NCBI RefSeq assembly: GCF_014863545.1
Contig: NZ_CP062260.1
Location: 4,163,001 to 4,227,000, forward strand
DNA length: 64,000 nt
DNA from: Paenibacillus sp. JNUCC32
GTDB lineage: Bacteria; Bacillota; Bacilli; Paenibacillales; Paenibacillaceae
Direction: 5' to 3'
The notes beneath the pieces were generated by a model. It was not told where the DNA came from. It made no database searches and saw only the letters and a program-made list of their open reading frames with translations. Both the position numbers and the translations under genes were made by a program. Below, piece by piece: positions 16,072 to 23,819 of this stretch (positions are counted from its first letter, which is position 1; each line of letters starts with the position of its first letter).

Positions 16072-16944
16072 TCAAAGTCGCTTTCTTTTCTTGGACTTGC
16101 TGCCGGCGCCCTTGCGAAGCTTCGGCCAGCGATTCGCCGGCACATGCTGGAGCATCGTATGAAAAACGGTCCCCCACTGCTCTTCGTTCAGCCGACCGAT
16201 GGGGAGCTCTCGGTCCACTCTAAGCACTTTAACGAGCTTCGCCATCTGGGGAGGTGTAAACACGCCGGATAGAGCCGCAAATAACGGCAGCCGGGCATCC
16301 CGCAGCCCATAGGCGGCCAGCGCCGTAAACTTGGGCTGATGCGATGCGGCAATGAGCGGCTTCTTCCTCCGATGAATGGTCAGAATGGCTGAATCCACTT
16401 GGGGAGGCGGCGCAAAATGACGGGGCGAAACGGTCCGCACGAGCCGAATGTCGTACTGCATCCTCCAGCTGAGAATTCGCGGATCTTGAATGGGAACGGC
16501 CGTAAAACGTTTGGCTGCCCCCATCTCCACAAGCAGTACGGCCCGCTGCAGAGGGAGGCCGGGGCACTCCAAAAGCTTCCCCATGATCGGCGTGGTGATC
16601 GAATACGGAATATTGGCCACGACGGCAAATGGATTTCTCGGCAGCGGAATTTCCAGAAAATCCGACTGCTTGACGCGAATGTTGCTGCTATCCTTCATCT
16701 TGCCCAGCAGTTTATCCACAAATGCCGGATCAGCCTCGATTGCGAGCACGCGTGCCGCTTTCTCTGCAAGCGGAAAGGTTAACGCCCCTGTACCCGCGCC
16801 GATATCAAGAACGGTATCGGTGGAGCGAATCCGGGCCAAGTCGATCATATCATGAATCAGCCTTTTGCTGATTAATAGATGCTGCGCGGAAAAGTTGGAC
16901 GGTTTCTTCAGCTTTTCACGATGGGTTTTATGATATTTGGACAC
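16072..16944 (-). CDS. erm: Erm-type 23S rRNA adenine-N6-methyltransferase
   Basis: 290 residues. Erm proteins methylate A2058 of 23S rRNA and give resistance to macrolides, lincosamides and streptogramin B. Visible motifs are NFSAQHLL near the N-terminus, the SAM-binding VLDIGAGTG, ..AIEADP.., QSDFLEI and the catalytic NIPYSITTPI (motif IV), then a C-terminal helical domain with Lys/Arg-rich tail (GAGSKSKKRKR). The tail and sequence resemble the ErmD group of Bacillus. The GTG at 16944 follows GAGGTG by seven bases. The leader upstream has a 10-codon ORF and pairs with the ribosome site, so expression is probably inducible. It looks resident (same composition as its neighbours). Confidence 0.92.
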   Translation of the reverse strand: MSKYHKTHREKLKKPSNFSAQHLLISKRLIHDMIDLARIRSTDTVLDIGAGTGALTFPLAEKAARVLAIEADPAFVDKLLGKMKDSSNIRVKQSDFLEIPLPRNPFAVVANIPYSITTPIMGKLLECPGLPLQRAVLLVEMGAAKRFTAVPIQDPRILSWRMQYDIRLVRTVSPRHFAPPPQVDSAILTIHRRKKPLIAASHQPKFTALAAYGLRDARLPLFAALSGVFTPPQMAKLVKVLRVDRELPIGRLNEEQWGTVFHTMLQHVPANRWPKLRKGAGSKSKKRKRL

Positions 16945-16951
16945 AAAAAAG

Positions 16952-17137
16952 CACCTCATTCATTCGTATAGTAATGAAAAAGGCACAGCACAAATAATCC
17001 TTCGCATTTTTACATGAAAATGGATGGATGTAGATGTTCTGTACCCTCATTAACGAATACGTATGAATGCGATGCAGCACATGTCAGGACAATCCTCCCT
17101 TAGATGAAACGGATAAAATAACAATGACAGTATAACA
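16952..17137 (-). promoter_or_regulatory. Promoter and attenuator-like leader of erm
   Basis: An extended -10 (TGTTATACT, 17137-17129) leads into a ~185-nt leader. It carries a 10-codon ORF (17050-17082) with AGGGAGG upstream. The leader segment at 17048-17068 can pair with 16958-16976, just before the erm ribosome site (16952-16957), in three blocks of 6, 5 and 5 bp. A competing 7-bp pairing exists between TCGCATT inside the leader ORF and AATGCGA further down. This is the layout of translational attenuators of inducible erm genes. The fold is inferred by eye. Confidence 0.65.
17050..17082 (-). CDS. Erm leader peptide (MCCIAFIRIR)
   Basis: A 10-codon ORF with AAGGGAGGA upstream (10-11 bases to the ATG), lying between the promoter and the erm gene. 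The peptide ends Arg-Ile-Arg, a +x+ motif; macrolide-bound ribosomes are known to stall at such motifs, as in the ErmDL leader, which contains Arg-Leu-Arg. Here stalling would have Ile9 in the P site and Arg10 entering, directly before the stop. The role as an inducer sensor is an inference. Confidence 0.7.
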   Translation of the reverse strand: MCCIAFIRIR

Positions 17138-17294
17138 TAGCCCCCCCGCGGGCTCACGGGTACATTCTGTTAAAAGGATTTTTTACCGCCGGTACATGCA
17201 ACACATATGGTATGTTGAGGAGGAGAGCTAGCATAACCCGTATTCGAATCCTGCAAACACCTCGCATCCGGCATACCGGAAGGAGTAAAACGAT

Positions 17295-17723
17295 ATGAAT
17301 ATCTATTTCACGAATGAATCAAACGAAACCGATAGCGTGGACAAACATTACGTAAGAAACCAAATGATTGCGTATAATCTGAAGCATTTCCCTGACGATT
17401 TAAAAGGCCGTTACCAGGAAATCAACTTATTGTTAAGGAAGGAGGACGGTCAGATTTTGGGCGGAGTCGTTGGGGAAATATGCTGGAACTGGCTGGAGAT
17501 CCACTATTTGTTCGTGGATGAAGCGTTCCGTCAATCGGGGTACGGCGCCAAACTGTTAAACAAGGCCGAAGACATCGCGAAGGAGAAGCAATGCGAGTTC
17601 GTTAAATTGGATACGCTGAGCTTTCAAGCCTTTGATTTTTACCTTAAGCAGGGTTACGAAGTGTATGGCAAAATCGAGAACGCCGGGCGGCATACCCACT
17701 ACTATATGAAGAAAACTCTATGA
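17295..17723 (+). CDS. GNAT-family N-acetyltransferase
   Basis: 142 residues. The acetyl-CoA-binding region is VDEAFRQSGYGAKLLNKAE (Gln-x-x-Gly-x-Gly form of the GNAT P-loop), preceded by LEIHYLFVD, followed by FDFYLKQGYEVYGKI. The start follows GGAAGGAG. It resembles the group that acetylates small amines or antibiotics, but the substrate is unknown. It is divergent from erm and ends at a bidirectional terminator. Confidence 0.88.
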   Translation: MNIYFTNESNETDSVDKHYVRNQMIAYNLKHFPDDLKGRYQEINLLLRKEDGQILGGVVGEICWNWLEIHYLFVDEAFRQSGYGAKLLNKAEDIAKEKQCEFVKLDTLSFQAFDFYLKQGYEVYGKIENAGRHTHYYMKKTL

Positions 17724-17730
17724 GATAAAA

Positions 17731-17751
17731 GAAGGCAGCAAGGCTGCCTTC
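17731..17751. terminator. Bidirectional terminator between GNAT and DUF1801 genes
   Basis: GAAGGCAGC-AAG-GCTGCCTTC is a perfect 9-bp stem. Reading the minus strand it is followed by TTTTATC; the plus strand lacks a full T-run. Confidence 0.75.
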
Positions 17752-17769
17752 CCCTCCCGAGCACTTCGC

Positions 17770-18159
17770 CTACCTCTTCTTTTTCGCTTTGCTTTCTGCC
17801 TTCTCCAGGTTTTGCTGAACCCGATATTGGACGATTCGGCGTATCAGGTCATAAGGCAGCGGCTGATCGATCGGAAATTTCAAGGTTCCCTTGGACGCAT
17901 GATATACCTTCAGCTCATCTTGGAACGCCTCGATCCCGCTGGGCGCGGGGTAAAAGCCGATATGTTTCTTGAATGCCGCAAAATGCACGAGGTTCCCGTG
18001 GAGGTCGAAGGTTGGCATCTGGTAGCTGATTTTTTCCTTGGCTTCCGGGGCTGTTTCCTGAATCACATGCCTTAATGTCTGGAGGATATCCTGGACCTCC
18101 GGAGCAAAGCCGGAAATGTAATCGTCGATCGACCCGTATACGATTTTATCGTCTTTCAT
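17770..18159 (-). CDS. DUF1801 (YdhG/iron-chaperone-like) protein
   Basis: 129 residues of the DUF1801 type: the opening SIDDYISGFAPEVQDILQTLRHVI, the ISYQMPTF segment and VHFAAFKKHIGFYP are diagnostic, and the end is Lys-rich. A B. subtilis family member, Fra, has been described as a frataxin-like iron chaperone; whether this one is similar is open. It starts 24 bp after the LRR gene stop, so they share a transcript. Confidence 0.85.
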   Translation of the reverse strand: MKDDKIVYGSIDDYISGFAPEVQDILQTLRHVIQETAPEAKEKISYQMPTFDLHGNLVHFAAFKKHIGFYPAPSGIEAFQDELKVYHASKGTLKFPIDQPLPYDLIRRIVQYRVQQNLEKAESKAKKKR

Positions 18160-18183
18160 CAGATATAACAGCCCTTTCGCAGG

Positions 18184-19281
18184 TTAATACGTTTCATAAA
18201 CGAGATCCCCGTTCATTTCAAGCTTGTCGTTAAACAGGACGTATATGTATAGTTGTCCGGCCGGCGTATCGCCTGCATCATACCCTAGCCGAAACGTGCC
18301 GTCCTTGTCGAAGGCAAGCTCGGATAGAACCAACTCGTTCACGTCTTCGTCGGGGTGCATCCCGGCAATCAGATCCAGCGCTCGGTCGTTCAGCTCCCCA
18401 AAATTCGCCCAGGCATTCCGGATGACCGGGGACAGCCGGTTCATATCCGCTTCGGCAGAGGCCTCCGTGCTGACGGAGAGCTCCGTCCCCTTCCATTGAA
18501 GCCTGGCCCCGTAGAAAGACAGCGAGACATCGTATTCGAAGGTCCCAACGTCCTTAACGGTATGGTCCGGCTCCATGATGAGATTGTTGGAATGGTTCAG
18601 CCGCTCCAGCTTGGGATTACGATGCGTATCCAGTTTGGAGATTTTGTTCTCCGAGCAATAGAGCTCCGTTAATAGCACATTGCGAGTGAGATCCAATTCG
18701 GTGATGTGATTATTGAAGCATCTCAAGCTTTGCAGCGAAGGATTTCCGGTTACGTCCAGCTTCGTCAGATGATTGTGGTTGCAGCGGATTTCGATCAAAT
18801 CCGGGCAGTCCTCCAGGTGTAAGCTCATTAAATAATTGTTTGCGCAATGGAGATAGGTTAGCCGGCGGTTCTGATGCAGCTCCAAAGCAAACAGGGAGTT
18901 GTAGCTGCAATCCAGCTCCGTTAAATCCACGTTCTGCTCGAGCCGCAGCTCGGATAGGATGTTCCAGTAACAGACCAGCTTCGTCAGCATGGCGTTGTGA
19001 CTGACATCCAAATTTCGAATTCGGTTAAATCCGCAATTCAGCGTTTTCAAGTTGCTATTCTTGCTGAGATCTAGCTCCGTCAGGCTATTGGACGAGCAAT
19101 CCAGCTCTTCCAGCGACGCGAAATGCTCGATCCCATTCAGGCTTGAGTATCCATGATTTGAAAGCTGCAGCGATATAGTATGTTCTACATCGCCCGCCTG
19201 AATCCGTTCACGGCTCCCGCAATAGGTTTCGAGCACATAAGCTTTGAATCGTTCATCTATGAAATCCTGGGTTATATCCAT
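18184..19281 (-). CDS. Cytoplasmic leucine-rich-repeat protein with cysteine ladder
   Basis: 365 residues, ATG at 19281 after AAGGAGG. About nine 21-residue repeats of L..L.CS.N.L..LDLS.N..L span residues ~50-250. The Cys at the first position after each strand forms a ladder like that of Listeria InlJ. It has no signal peptide or wall anchor, unlike internalins. The C-terminal ~110 residues are a separate mixed domain, with a WKG...SVSTEA and RNAWANFGEL segment that resembles DUF2262-type domains; I am not sure of that match. It may be a cytosolic scaffold. Confidence 0.8.
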   Translation of the reverse strand: MDITQDFIDERFKAYVLETYCGSRERIQAGDVEHTISLQLSNHGYSSLNGIEHFASLEELDCSSNSLTELDLSKNSNLKTLNCGFNRIRNLDVSHNAMLTKLVCYWNILSELRLEQNVDLTELDCSYNSLFALELHQNRRLTYLHCANNYLMSLHLEDCPDLIEIRCNHNHLTKLDVTGNPSLQSLRCFNNHITELDLTRNVLLTELYCSENKISKLDTHRNPKLERLNHSNNLIMEPDHTVKDVGTFEYDVSLSFYGARLQWKGTELSVSTEASAEADMNRLSPVIRNAWANFGELNDRALDLIAGMHPDEDVNELVLSELAFDKDGTFRLGYDAGDTPAGQLYIYVLFNDKLEMNGDLVYETY

Positions 19282-19481
19282 CGTGTCCTCCTTAGGGCAA
19301 GCTCCTGATCGATTCATGCTTAACCGGGATTCCGATGTCCGACTTCCCGCAATTCCATTATAGGGTTCCGCCTTGAAAAGGTCAGGGGTCTTTCAACCTA
19401 CTTCCCAGGAGAATTATGGAAGAAATTGACGGGTAAAGAGCTTTCCTCTGCCAGCGCGGATTCCGATCAAGGGCTTTAACG

Positions 19482-19526
19482 AAAAAAAACGGCAATTGCT
19501 TCCCGATATTCGGGAAGCAATTGCCG
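19482..19526 (-). terminator. Terminator of ctc
   Basis: A 17-bp perfect stem (CGGCAATTGCTTCCCGA and complement, loop TAT) is followed on the minus strand by eight T, 11 nt after the stop. Confidence 0.97.
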
Positions 19527-19536
19527 GCAGCAGAAG

Positions 19537-20112
19537 CTACATAGCCTCCGGTTGTTCCGACTGGACTTTCGGCGTTACCACCGATACAAGCAGCTCGTTG
19601 GCTGAAGAAATCGGCACGACGCCGTCGGGCAGTTTGAGATCCCCGACATGCAGCGAATTCCCGATCTCTAGTCTGCTGATTTCAACGGGAATCGTGGCAG
19701 GAATTTGGTCCGGGAAGGACTCGATCTCGATGAACGTGCTTTGGATTTGGACGACTCCTCCCAATTTGGCTCCTTTTGCGGTGCCGATGTAATCGAGATT
19801 CACTCTCGTCCGCACAACTTCATTTATATTGATACGTAAAAAGTCGACATGAATGTATTCACGAGTTACCGGATCACGCTGAACGGACTCCAGCAAAACC
19901 GGAATCGGCTCCCGATCTTCAAAATGAAGCTCAAGGATCCCTCCTTTGCCGTTCCGTGCCCATTTGCCGAACTCTTTGGCGGACAGTTGAATCATCATAT
20001 TGTTTTCCCCTGTGCCAAATACAACCGCCGGAATTCGTCCCGAAAGACGAAGCTGCTTCAGTCCGGTTTTGTTCATCGCAGCGCGCGTTTCTGCTCGTAA
20101 ATTTACTCTCAT
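19537..20112 (-). CDS. ctc: 50S ribosomal protein L25 / general stress protein Ctc
   Basis: 191 residues, ATG at 20112 with GAGGAG ten bases upstream. The N-terminal half (RVNLRAETRAAMNKTGLKQLRLSGRIPAVVFGTG) is the L25 5S-rRNA-binding domain; the C-terminal half (VNLDYIGTAKGAKLGGVVQ to LPDGVV) is the TL5/Ctc beta domain. In B. subtilis Ctc is a stress-induced ribosome component. A small ORF with an ideal ribosome site lies just upstream and could tune its translation. It ends at a very strong terminator. Confidence 0.95.
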   Translation of the reverse strand: MRVNLRAETRAAMNKTGLKQLRLSGRIPAVVFGTGENNMMIQLSAKEFGKWARNGKGGILELHFEDREPIPVLLESVQRDPVTREYIHVDFLRININEVVRTRVNLDYIGTAKGAKLGGVVQIQSTFIEIESFPDQIPATIPVEISRLEIGNSLHVGDLKLPDGVVPISSANELLVSVVTPKVQSEQPEAM

Positions 20113-20137
20113 CTCAACAACACTCCTCAGATTATCG

Positions 20138-20218
20138 TTATTTGGGTGCACTCTCCATCGATCGTCCGTTATGAACTACGGATTTCTCCCCCCGTAGCGG
20201 GGAAATCAGGAGCACCAT
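20138..20218 (-). CDS. 26-codon ORF upstream of ctc (candidate leader peptide)
   Basis: MVLLISPLRGEK..., 26 codons, with GGAGGTGAT immediately upstream, which matches the 16S tail very well. It ends 25 bp before the ctc start. A CCCCGCTACGGGG hairpin lies within codons 7-10. Its product has no known relatives that I recognise. The strong ribosome site suggests that it is really translated; its role in ctc control is inference. Confidence 0.5.
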   Translation of the reverse strand: MVLLISPLRGEKSVVHNGRSMESAPK

Positions 20219-20270
20219 TGCATCACCTCCAGATAGACATTTAATGTAAAAACCTTTTATATATGCGAGA

Positions 20271-20302
20271 AGGCACCTCGTTCCATGGGAACGAAATGCC
20301 TA
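20271..20302 (-). promoter_or_regulatory. Imperfect hairpin in the rlmCD-ctc gap
   Basis: AGGCA..TCGTTCC-ATG-GGAACGA..TGCCT can fold with a small internal loop. It has only a weak T-run on the minus strand (TTCT), so it may be the terminator of the methyltransferase gene or part of the ctc leader. Confidence 0.4.
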
Positions 20303-20388
20303 ATTACTTGCTACCATATCATAGAAAGGGGGCGTTGTCGACCAAAGCGAAAATGGAAACTCGCTTACATGAAGCCATCATATGGCTT

Positions 20389-21987
20389 CTATGATTTCAG
20401 CTTCATCAATAGGACTGCCTCCACATGGCTGGTTTGCGGGAACATATCGACCGGCTGCGTCCATTCAAGCTCGTAGCCGCCGTCCAGAAGCACCTTGCAA
20501 TCTTTGGCTAAGGTCGAAGGGTTGCAGGATACGTATACAAACCGCTTCGGCTTGGTGCGGAGCACCGTTTCCAGGAAGCGCGGGTCCAGGCCGGTGCGCG
20601 GCGGGTCGGCAATGATGACGTCCGGCTTCATGCCTTCCTTGACCCAGCGCGGCAGCAGCTCTTCGGCTTGGCCGACGTGGAAGCTGGCGTTAGCCCTTCC
20701 GTTCCGCTGTGCATTCGCCTTGGCGTCCTCGACGGCTTCGGGAATCGTCTCGATTCCGCGCACCTCCTTGGCATACGGCGCAAGCCACAAGCCGATCGTG
20801 CCGGTGCCGCAGTAGGCGTCGATGACGGTTTCCTTCCCGGTCAGCCCCGCTGCCGCCCGGACCGACTCGTACAGCTTGACGGTCTGCTGCGGATTCAGCT
20901 GGAAGAACGCTCTCGGCGACAGCGAGAACTGCAGGTCGCTCAGCGATTCCTGCATGCTCTCGGTGCCCCATAGCGAGATTGTCCGGTCTCCGAAGATGAG
21001 CGAGGTTTTCTTCGGATTGATATTGAGTGAAATTCCGCTTACCTCCGGAATGGTAAGGCGCAGCATACGAACGAGATCGTCCTGCCTTGGCAGCTTGCTT
21101 CCAGCCGTGATCAGCGTCACCTGCAATTCCCCGGATTGGAAGCCGTGACGGACTACGATCGTCCGTACGCCATCCTTGGCACCATTCTCCTTATAAAGCG
21201 GTATCCGCAATTCCTCGAGTACGGATTTGACCTTCTCCACCGCTTCATTGACCTTCGGATGCTGAATCGGGCAGCCGCTGATATCCACAATCGTATGGCT
21301 GTCCGCTTCATAGAGCCCTGCGATCACTTCATGGCCCTTCCGTTTCAGCTGCAGCTGGGCTTTGTTCCGGTAGTCCCATGGATGCTCCATCCCGAGAATC
21401 GGCTTAAACTTGACATCGTCCAATCCCGCGTAGCGGCTGAACGCTTCGCGCACGATATCCGTCTTCGCCTGCAGCTGTCCCTCATAGGAAATATGCTGAA
21501 TTTGGCATCCGCCGCAAATGCCGAATACCGGGCAAGGGGGCTCTATCCGGTGAGGCGAACGCTTCTCCACTTCCAGCAGCTGCGCCTTGATAAATTTAGG
21601 CTGAACCTCCCTCACCTCGGCTTTGACCACCTCATTCGTGATCGCTCCATCGATAAACACCGCCTTGCGGCGGTAGTAACCCACTCCCTCGCCGTTAATG
21701 CCGAGGCGTTTGATCGTAACGACAATCACGTCCCCGGCCTGCAGCTCATCCGCATGCTCGCGCCCGGATGACGGCTTCGGTCCGCGTACCCCTTGCTTAT
21801 ATTGATCCGCTCGTCTCCCCTTCGCATGCGGGGATGCCGACGACGAATTGCTGTTCTTCATACGGTCACGTTGAAAAATCGGCTTTGCCCCTGCTTTGTT
21901 CGCTGCAGTCCGCTCACCAGTCTTCTTCCCGTATGCCGCTGATTTGCTGTTGTTGGTTCCTTGTCCGGAACGCCGTTGTTCACTCAT
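20389..21987 (-). CDS. rlmCD: 23S rRNA (uracil-5-)-methyltransferase RlmCD
   Basis: 532 residues. A low-complexity, charged N-terminal stretch (~1-75) precedes a TRAM domain (~80-140, GDVIVVTIKRLGINGEGVGYY). Then follow the Fe-S cluster cysteines (CPVFGICGGCQIQH), the SAM-binding DAYCGTGTIG, the DPPRTGLD motif and the catalytic SCNPSTLA. These match the RumA/RlmCD group, which makes m5U747 and m5U1939 in Gram-positives. The long basic N-terminal extension is unusual. Which of the two sites is modified cannot be seen. Confidence 0.93.
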   Translation of the reverse strand: MSEQRRSGQGTNNSKSAAYGKKTGERTAANKAGAKPIFQRDRMKNSNSSSASPHAKGRRADQYKQGVRGPKPSSGREHADELQAGDVIVVTIKRLGINGEGVGYYRRKAVFIDGAITNEVVKAEVREVQPKFIKAQLLEVEKRSPHRIEPPCPVFGICGGCQIQHISYEGQLQAKTDIVREAFSRYAGLDDVKFKPILGMEHPWDYRNKAQLQLKRKGHEVIAGLYEADSHTIVDISGCPIQHPKVNEAVEKVKSVLEELRIPLYKENGAKDGVRTIVVRHGFQSGELQVTLITAGSKLPRQDDLVRMLRLTIPEVSGISLNINPKKTSLIFGDRTISLWGTESMQESLSDLQFSLSPRAFFQLNPQQTVKLYESVRAAAGLTGKETVIDAYCGTGTIGLWLAPYAKEVRGIETIPEAVEDAKANAQRNGRANASFHVGQAEELLPRWVKEGMKPDVIIADPPRTGLDPRFLETVLRTKPKRFVYVSCNPSTLAKDCKVLLDGGYELEWTQPVDMFPQTSHVEAVLLMKLKS

Positions 21988-22221
21988 GCCTTGATTGCTC
22001 CATCCTTAATGGTATCGTGTCCAATATACCATGCCGGACCCGCGAATGCGAACGAGCCATGTACTTTTTCCCGGTGTCGTACGGGGATTCTTTCGCTTCA
22101 TTGGCGCCAACATCTTGGCTCCGCAAAAAACCGCAAAAAATATTTTTTCGATATGGAAACCAGAGACGATCCTCCAGCGTATAATTCCATTATCATACAT
22201 TCTCTTATGGAGGTATCTTTT

Positions 22222-22995
22222 ATGTCGTTTTTTAACAAAATGCTAGCCAGTGTAGGAATTGGAGCCGCCCAGATCGATACGCACCTCGAAAAATCCTCCT
22301 ATTATCCGGGTGAAGAAGTACGCGGAATCATTCACATTAAGGGAGGCAACGTAGAGCAGACGGTCGACCGCATCTATTTGAAATTGATGACGGAATATAC
22401 CAGGGAAAGCGACGACAAGAAATACATAGAATCCTATACCATTGCAAAAGTCAACGTCTCAAGCCGCCTCACGTTGAAGCCTGGCGATCAGCAGGAAATT
22501 CCGTTCGCCTTTCCTTTGCCGCTGGAAACGCCGCTCACCATTTCGCGGCAGCCGGTCTGGATCCACACCGGACTCGATATCGATAATGCCATCGATCCGA
22601 AGGACCGCGATTTCATCGACGTCGAACCGAACGAGGACGCATCCATTGTGTTCGACGCCGTCGAAGCGCTTGGCTTCAGCTTCAAAATAGCAACATGCGA
22701 ATATCATCCGCGGCTCGGCCAGGGTGTTCCATTCGTGCAGGAAATTGAATTTTATCCCGGCTCCTCCTATGCCGGTCATATCAAAGAGCTTGAATTGATT
22801 CTCTATCCGGAGCAGGAGGGGATTTCCATCCTGGTCGAAGTCGACCGGAGAGGCAGAGGCGTTTCAGGCTGGCTCCAGCGTTCGCTCGATATGGATGAAC
22901 AGCACTCCTGGGTAACCCTCGACAAGCAGGATCTGGCCCAGGGGCCATCCCACGTGGCCCAAATTCTGGACCGTGTCATCCGCAGATCGATTTAA
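22222..22995 (+). CDS. spo0M: Sporulation-control protein Spo0M
   Basis: 257 residues, ATG at 22222 after GGAGG; an ORF extending further upstream has no ribosome site. The arrestin-like fold is shown by SFFNKMLASVGIGAAQIDT, YYPGEEVRGIIHIKGG and KLMTEY, then the KPGDQQEIPFAFPLP strand. Spo0M in B. subtilis affects early sporulation and links to cell envelope and division; the precise action is not settled. It is divergent from rlmCD and has its own bidirectional terminator. Confidence 0.93.
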   Translation: MSFFNKMLASVGIGAAQIDTHLEKSSYYPGEEVRGIIHIKGGNVEQTVDRIYLKLMTEYTRESDDKKYIESYTIAKVNVSSRLTLKPGDQQEIPFAFPLPLETPLTISRQPVWIHTGLDIDNAIDPKDRDFIDVEPNEDASIVFDAVEALGFSFKIATCEYHPRLGQGVPFVQEIEFYPGSSYAGHIKELELILYPEQEGISILVEVDRRGRGVSGWLQRSLDMDEQHSWVTLDKQDLAQGPSHVAQILDRVIRRSI

Positions 22996-23000
22996 TGAAA

Positions 23001-23060
23001 AATGGCCCGCAAGGCAGGTCGCTTGATTCCAAGGCGACTCTCCTGCGGGCCATTATTTTT
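23001..23060. terminator. Bidirectional terminator between spo0M and the GntR gene
   Basis: AATGGCCCGCA..GGCAGGTCGC pairs with GCGACT..TGCGGGCCATT, with a T-run on both sides (ATTTTT on each strand). Confidence 0.9.
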
Positions 23061-23083
23061 GAATGATGAATGTATATCGATGG

Positions 23084-23758
23084 TTAGATGAAATAATGCG
23101 GATACTTCTCTCGCAAAATATCCTGCTCCACAACGACGAGGCGCAGGTGACGCTCCATCACGTTCATGGCTTGCTCCGCCTGCCGATTGACGATCAACTG
23201 ATACATTTCTTTATGCTGGGAGATGATATTCTCCCAGTTGGAGTCCTTGGACAGGCGAAGCAGCCGCAGACGGTTGAAATGGATGTTCAATTGCTGCAGC
23301 ATCTTCCAGGTCCGTTCTTTGCCCGTCCCCTCAAACAGAATTTGGTGGAACTCCTCGTCCAGCTCAAACAGCTTATAGAAGTTATGGTTGCCTGCGCACA
23401 CGTCCTGCAGCGCAATATTGGTTTCCAGGCGGAAGCGGAACTCTTCGGGAAAAGAACCGCAGGCGAGGGCCACGATTTCCTTCTCGATCTTCTCCCTGAT
23501 AAATCGGCCTTCCTCAACATGCCGAAGATTAATACGGGATACGATCGTCCCGCTTTGCGGAATGATGTCCAGCAGCTCTTCCTCCGCAAGCTTCATGAAC
23601 GCTTCCCGGACCGGTGTCCGGCTGACGTTCAATTCATCCGCAATTTCTTTTTCCGAGATTTTCGTACCCGGCTCCAGCTCCAGATGAAATATCCGATCCT
23701 TCAATAGCTGATAAGAATACTCTCTGGTAGAGCCTTTAATCTTTTGCTCTGTTGACAT
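23084..23758 (-). CDS. GntR-family regulator (FCD / FadR-like)
   Basis: 224 residues. The N-terminal winged helix is GntR-type (EYSYQLLKDRIFHLELEPGTKISEKEIADELNVSRTPVREA), and the C-terminal FCD all-helical domain has the REKIEKEIVALAC, ELDEEFHQILFEGTG and QHKEMYQLIVNRQAEQA segments, with metal-binding His residues of the family. Proteins of this group bind a carboxylate or sugar acid and usually recognise TnGTnnnACnA. Exactly that sequence occurs at 25330-25340, upstream of the decayed solute-binding gene, two genes away. Confidence 0.9.
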   Translation of the reverse strand: MSTEQKIKGSTREYSYQLLKDRIFHLELEPGTKISEKEIADELNVSRTPVREAFMKLAEEELLDIIPQSGTIVSRINLRHVEEGRFIREKIEKEIVALACGSFPEEFRFRLETNIALQDVCAGNHNFYKLFELDEEFHQILFEGTGKERTWKMLQQLNIHFNRLRLLRLSKDSNWENIISQHKEMYQLIVNRQAEQAMNVMERHLRLVVVEQDILREKYPHYFI

Positions 23759-23819
23759 ATATATCGCTACCTCTTTCTTAAATGCTCTATGTTCTCTTTG
23801 CTTAAAGTTACCCTTCCCT

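Noticed and set aside
16072..16944. The methylase as KsgA/RsmA rather than Erm
   Set aside because: The catalytic NIPYSIT segment, NFSAQHLL start, Lys/Arg-rich tail and attenuator-like leader fit Erm; KsgA has no such leader, though the folds are homologous.
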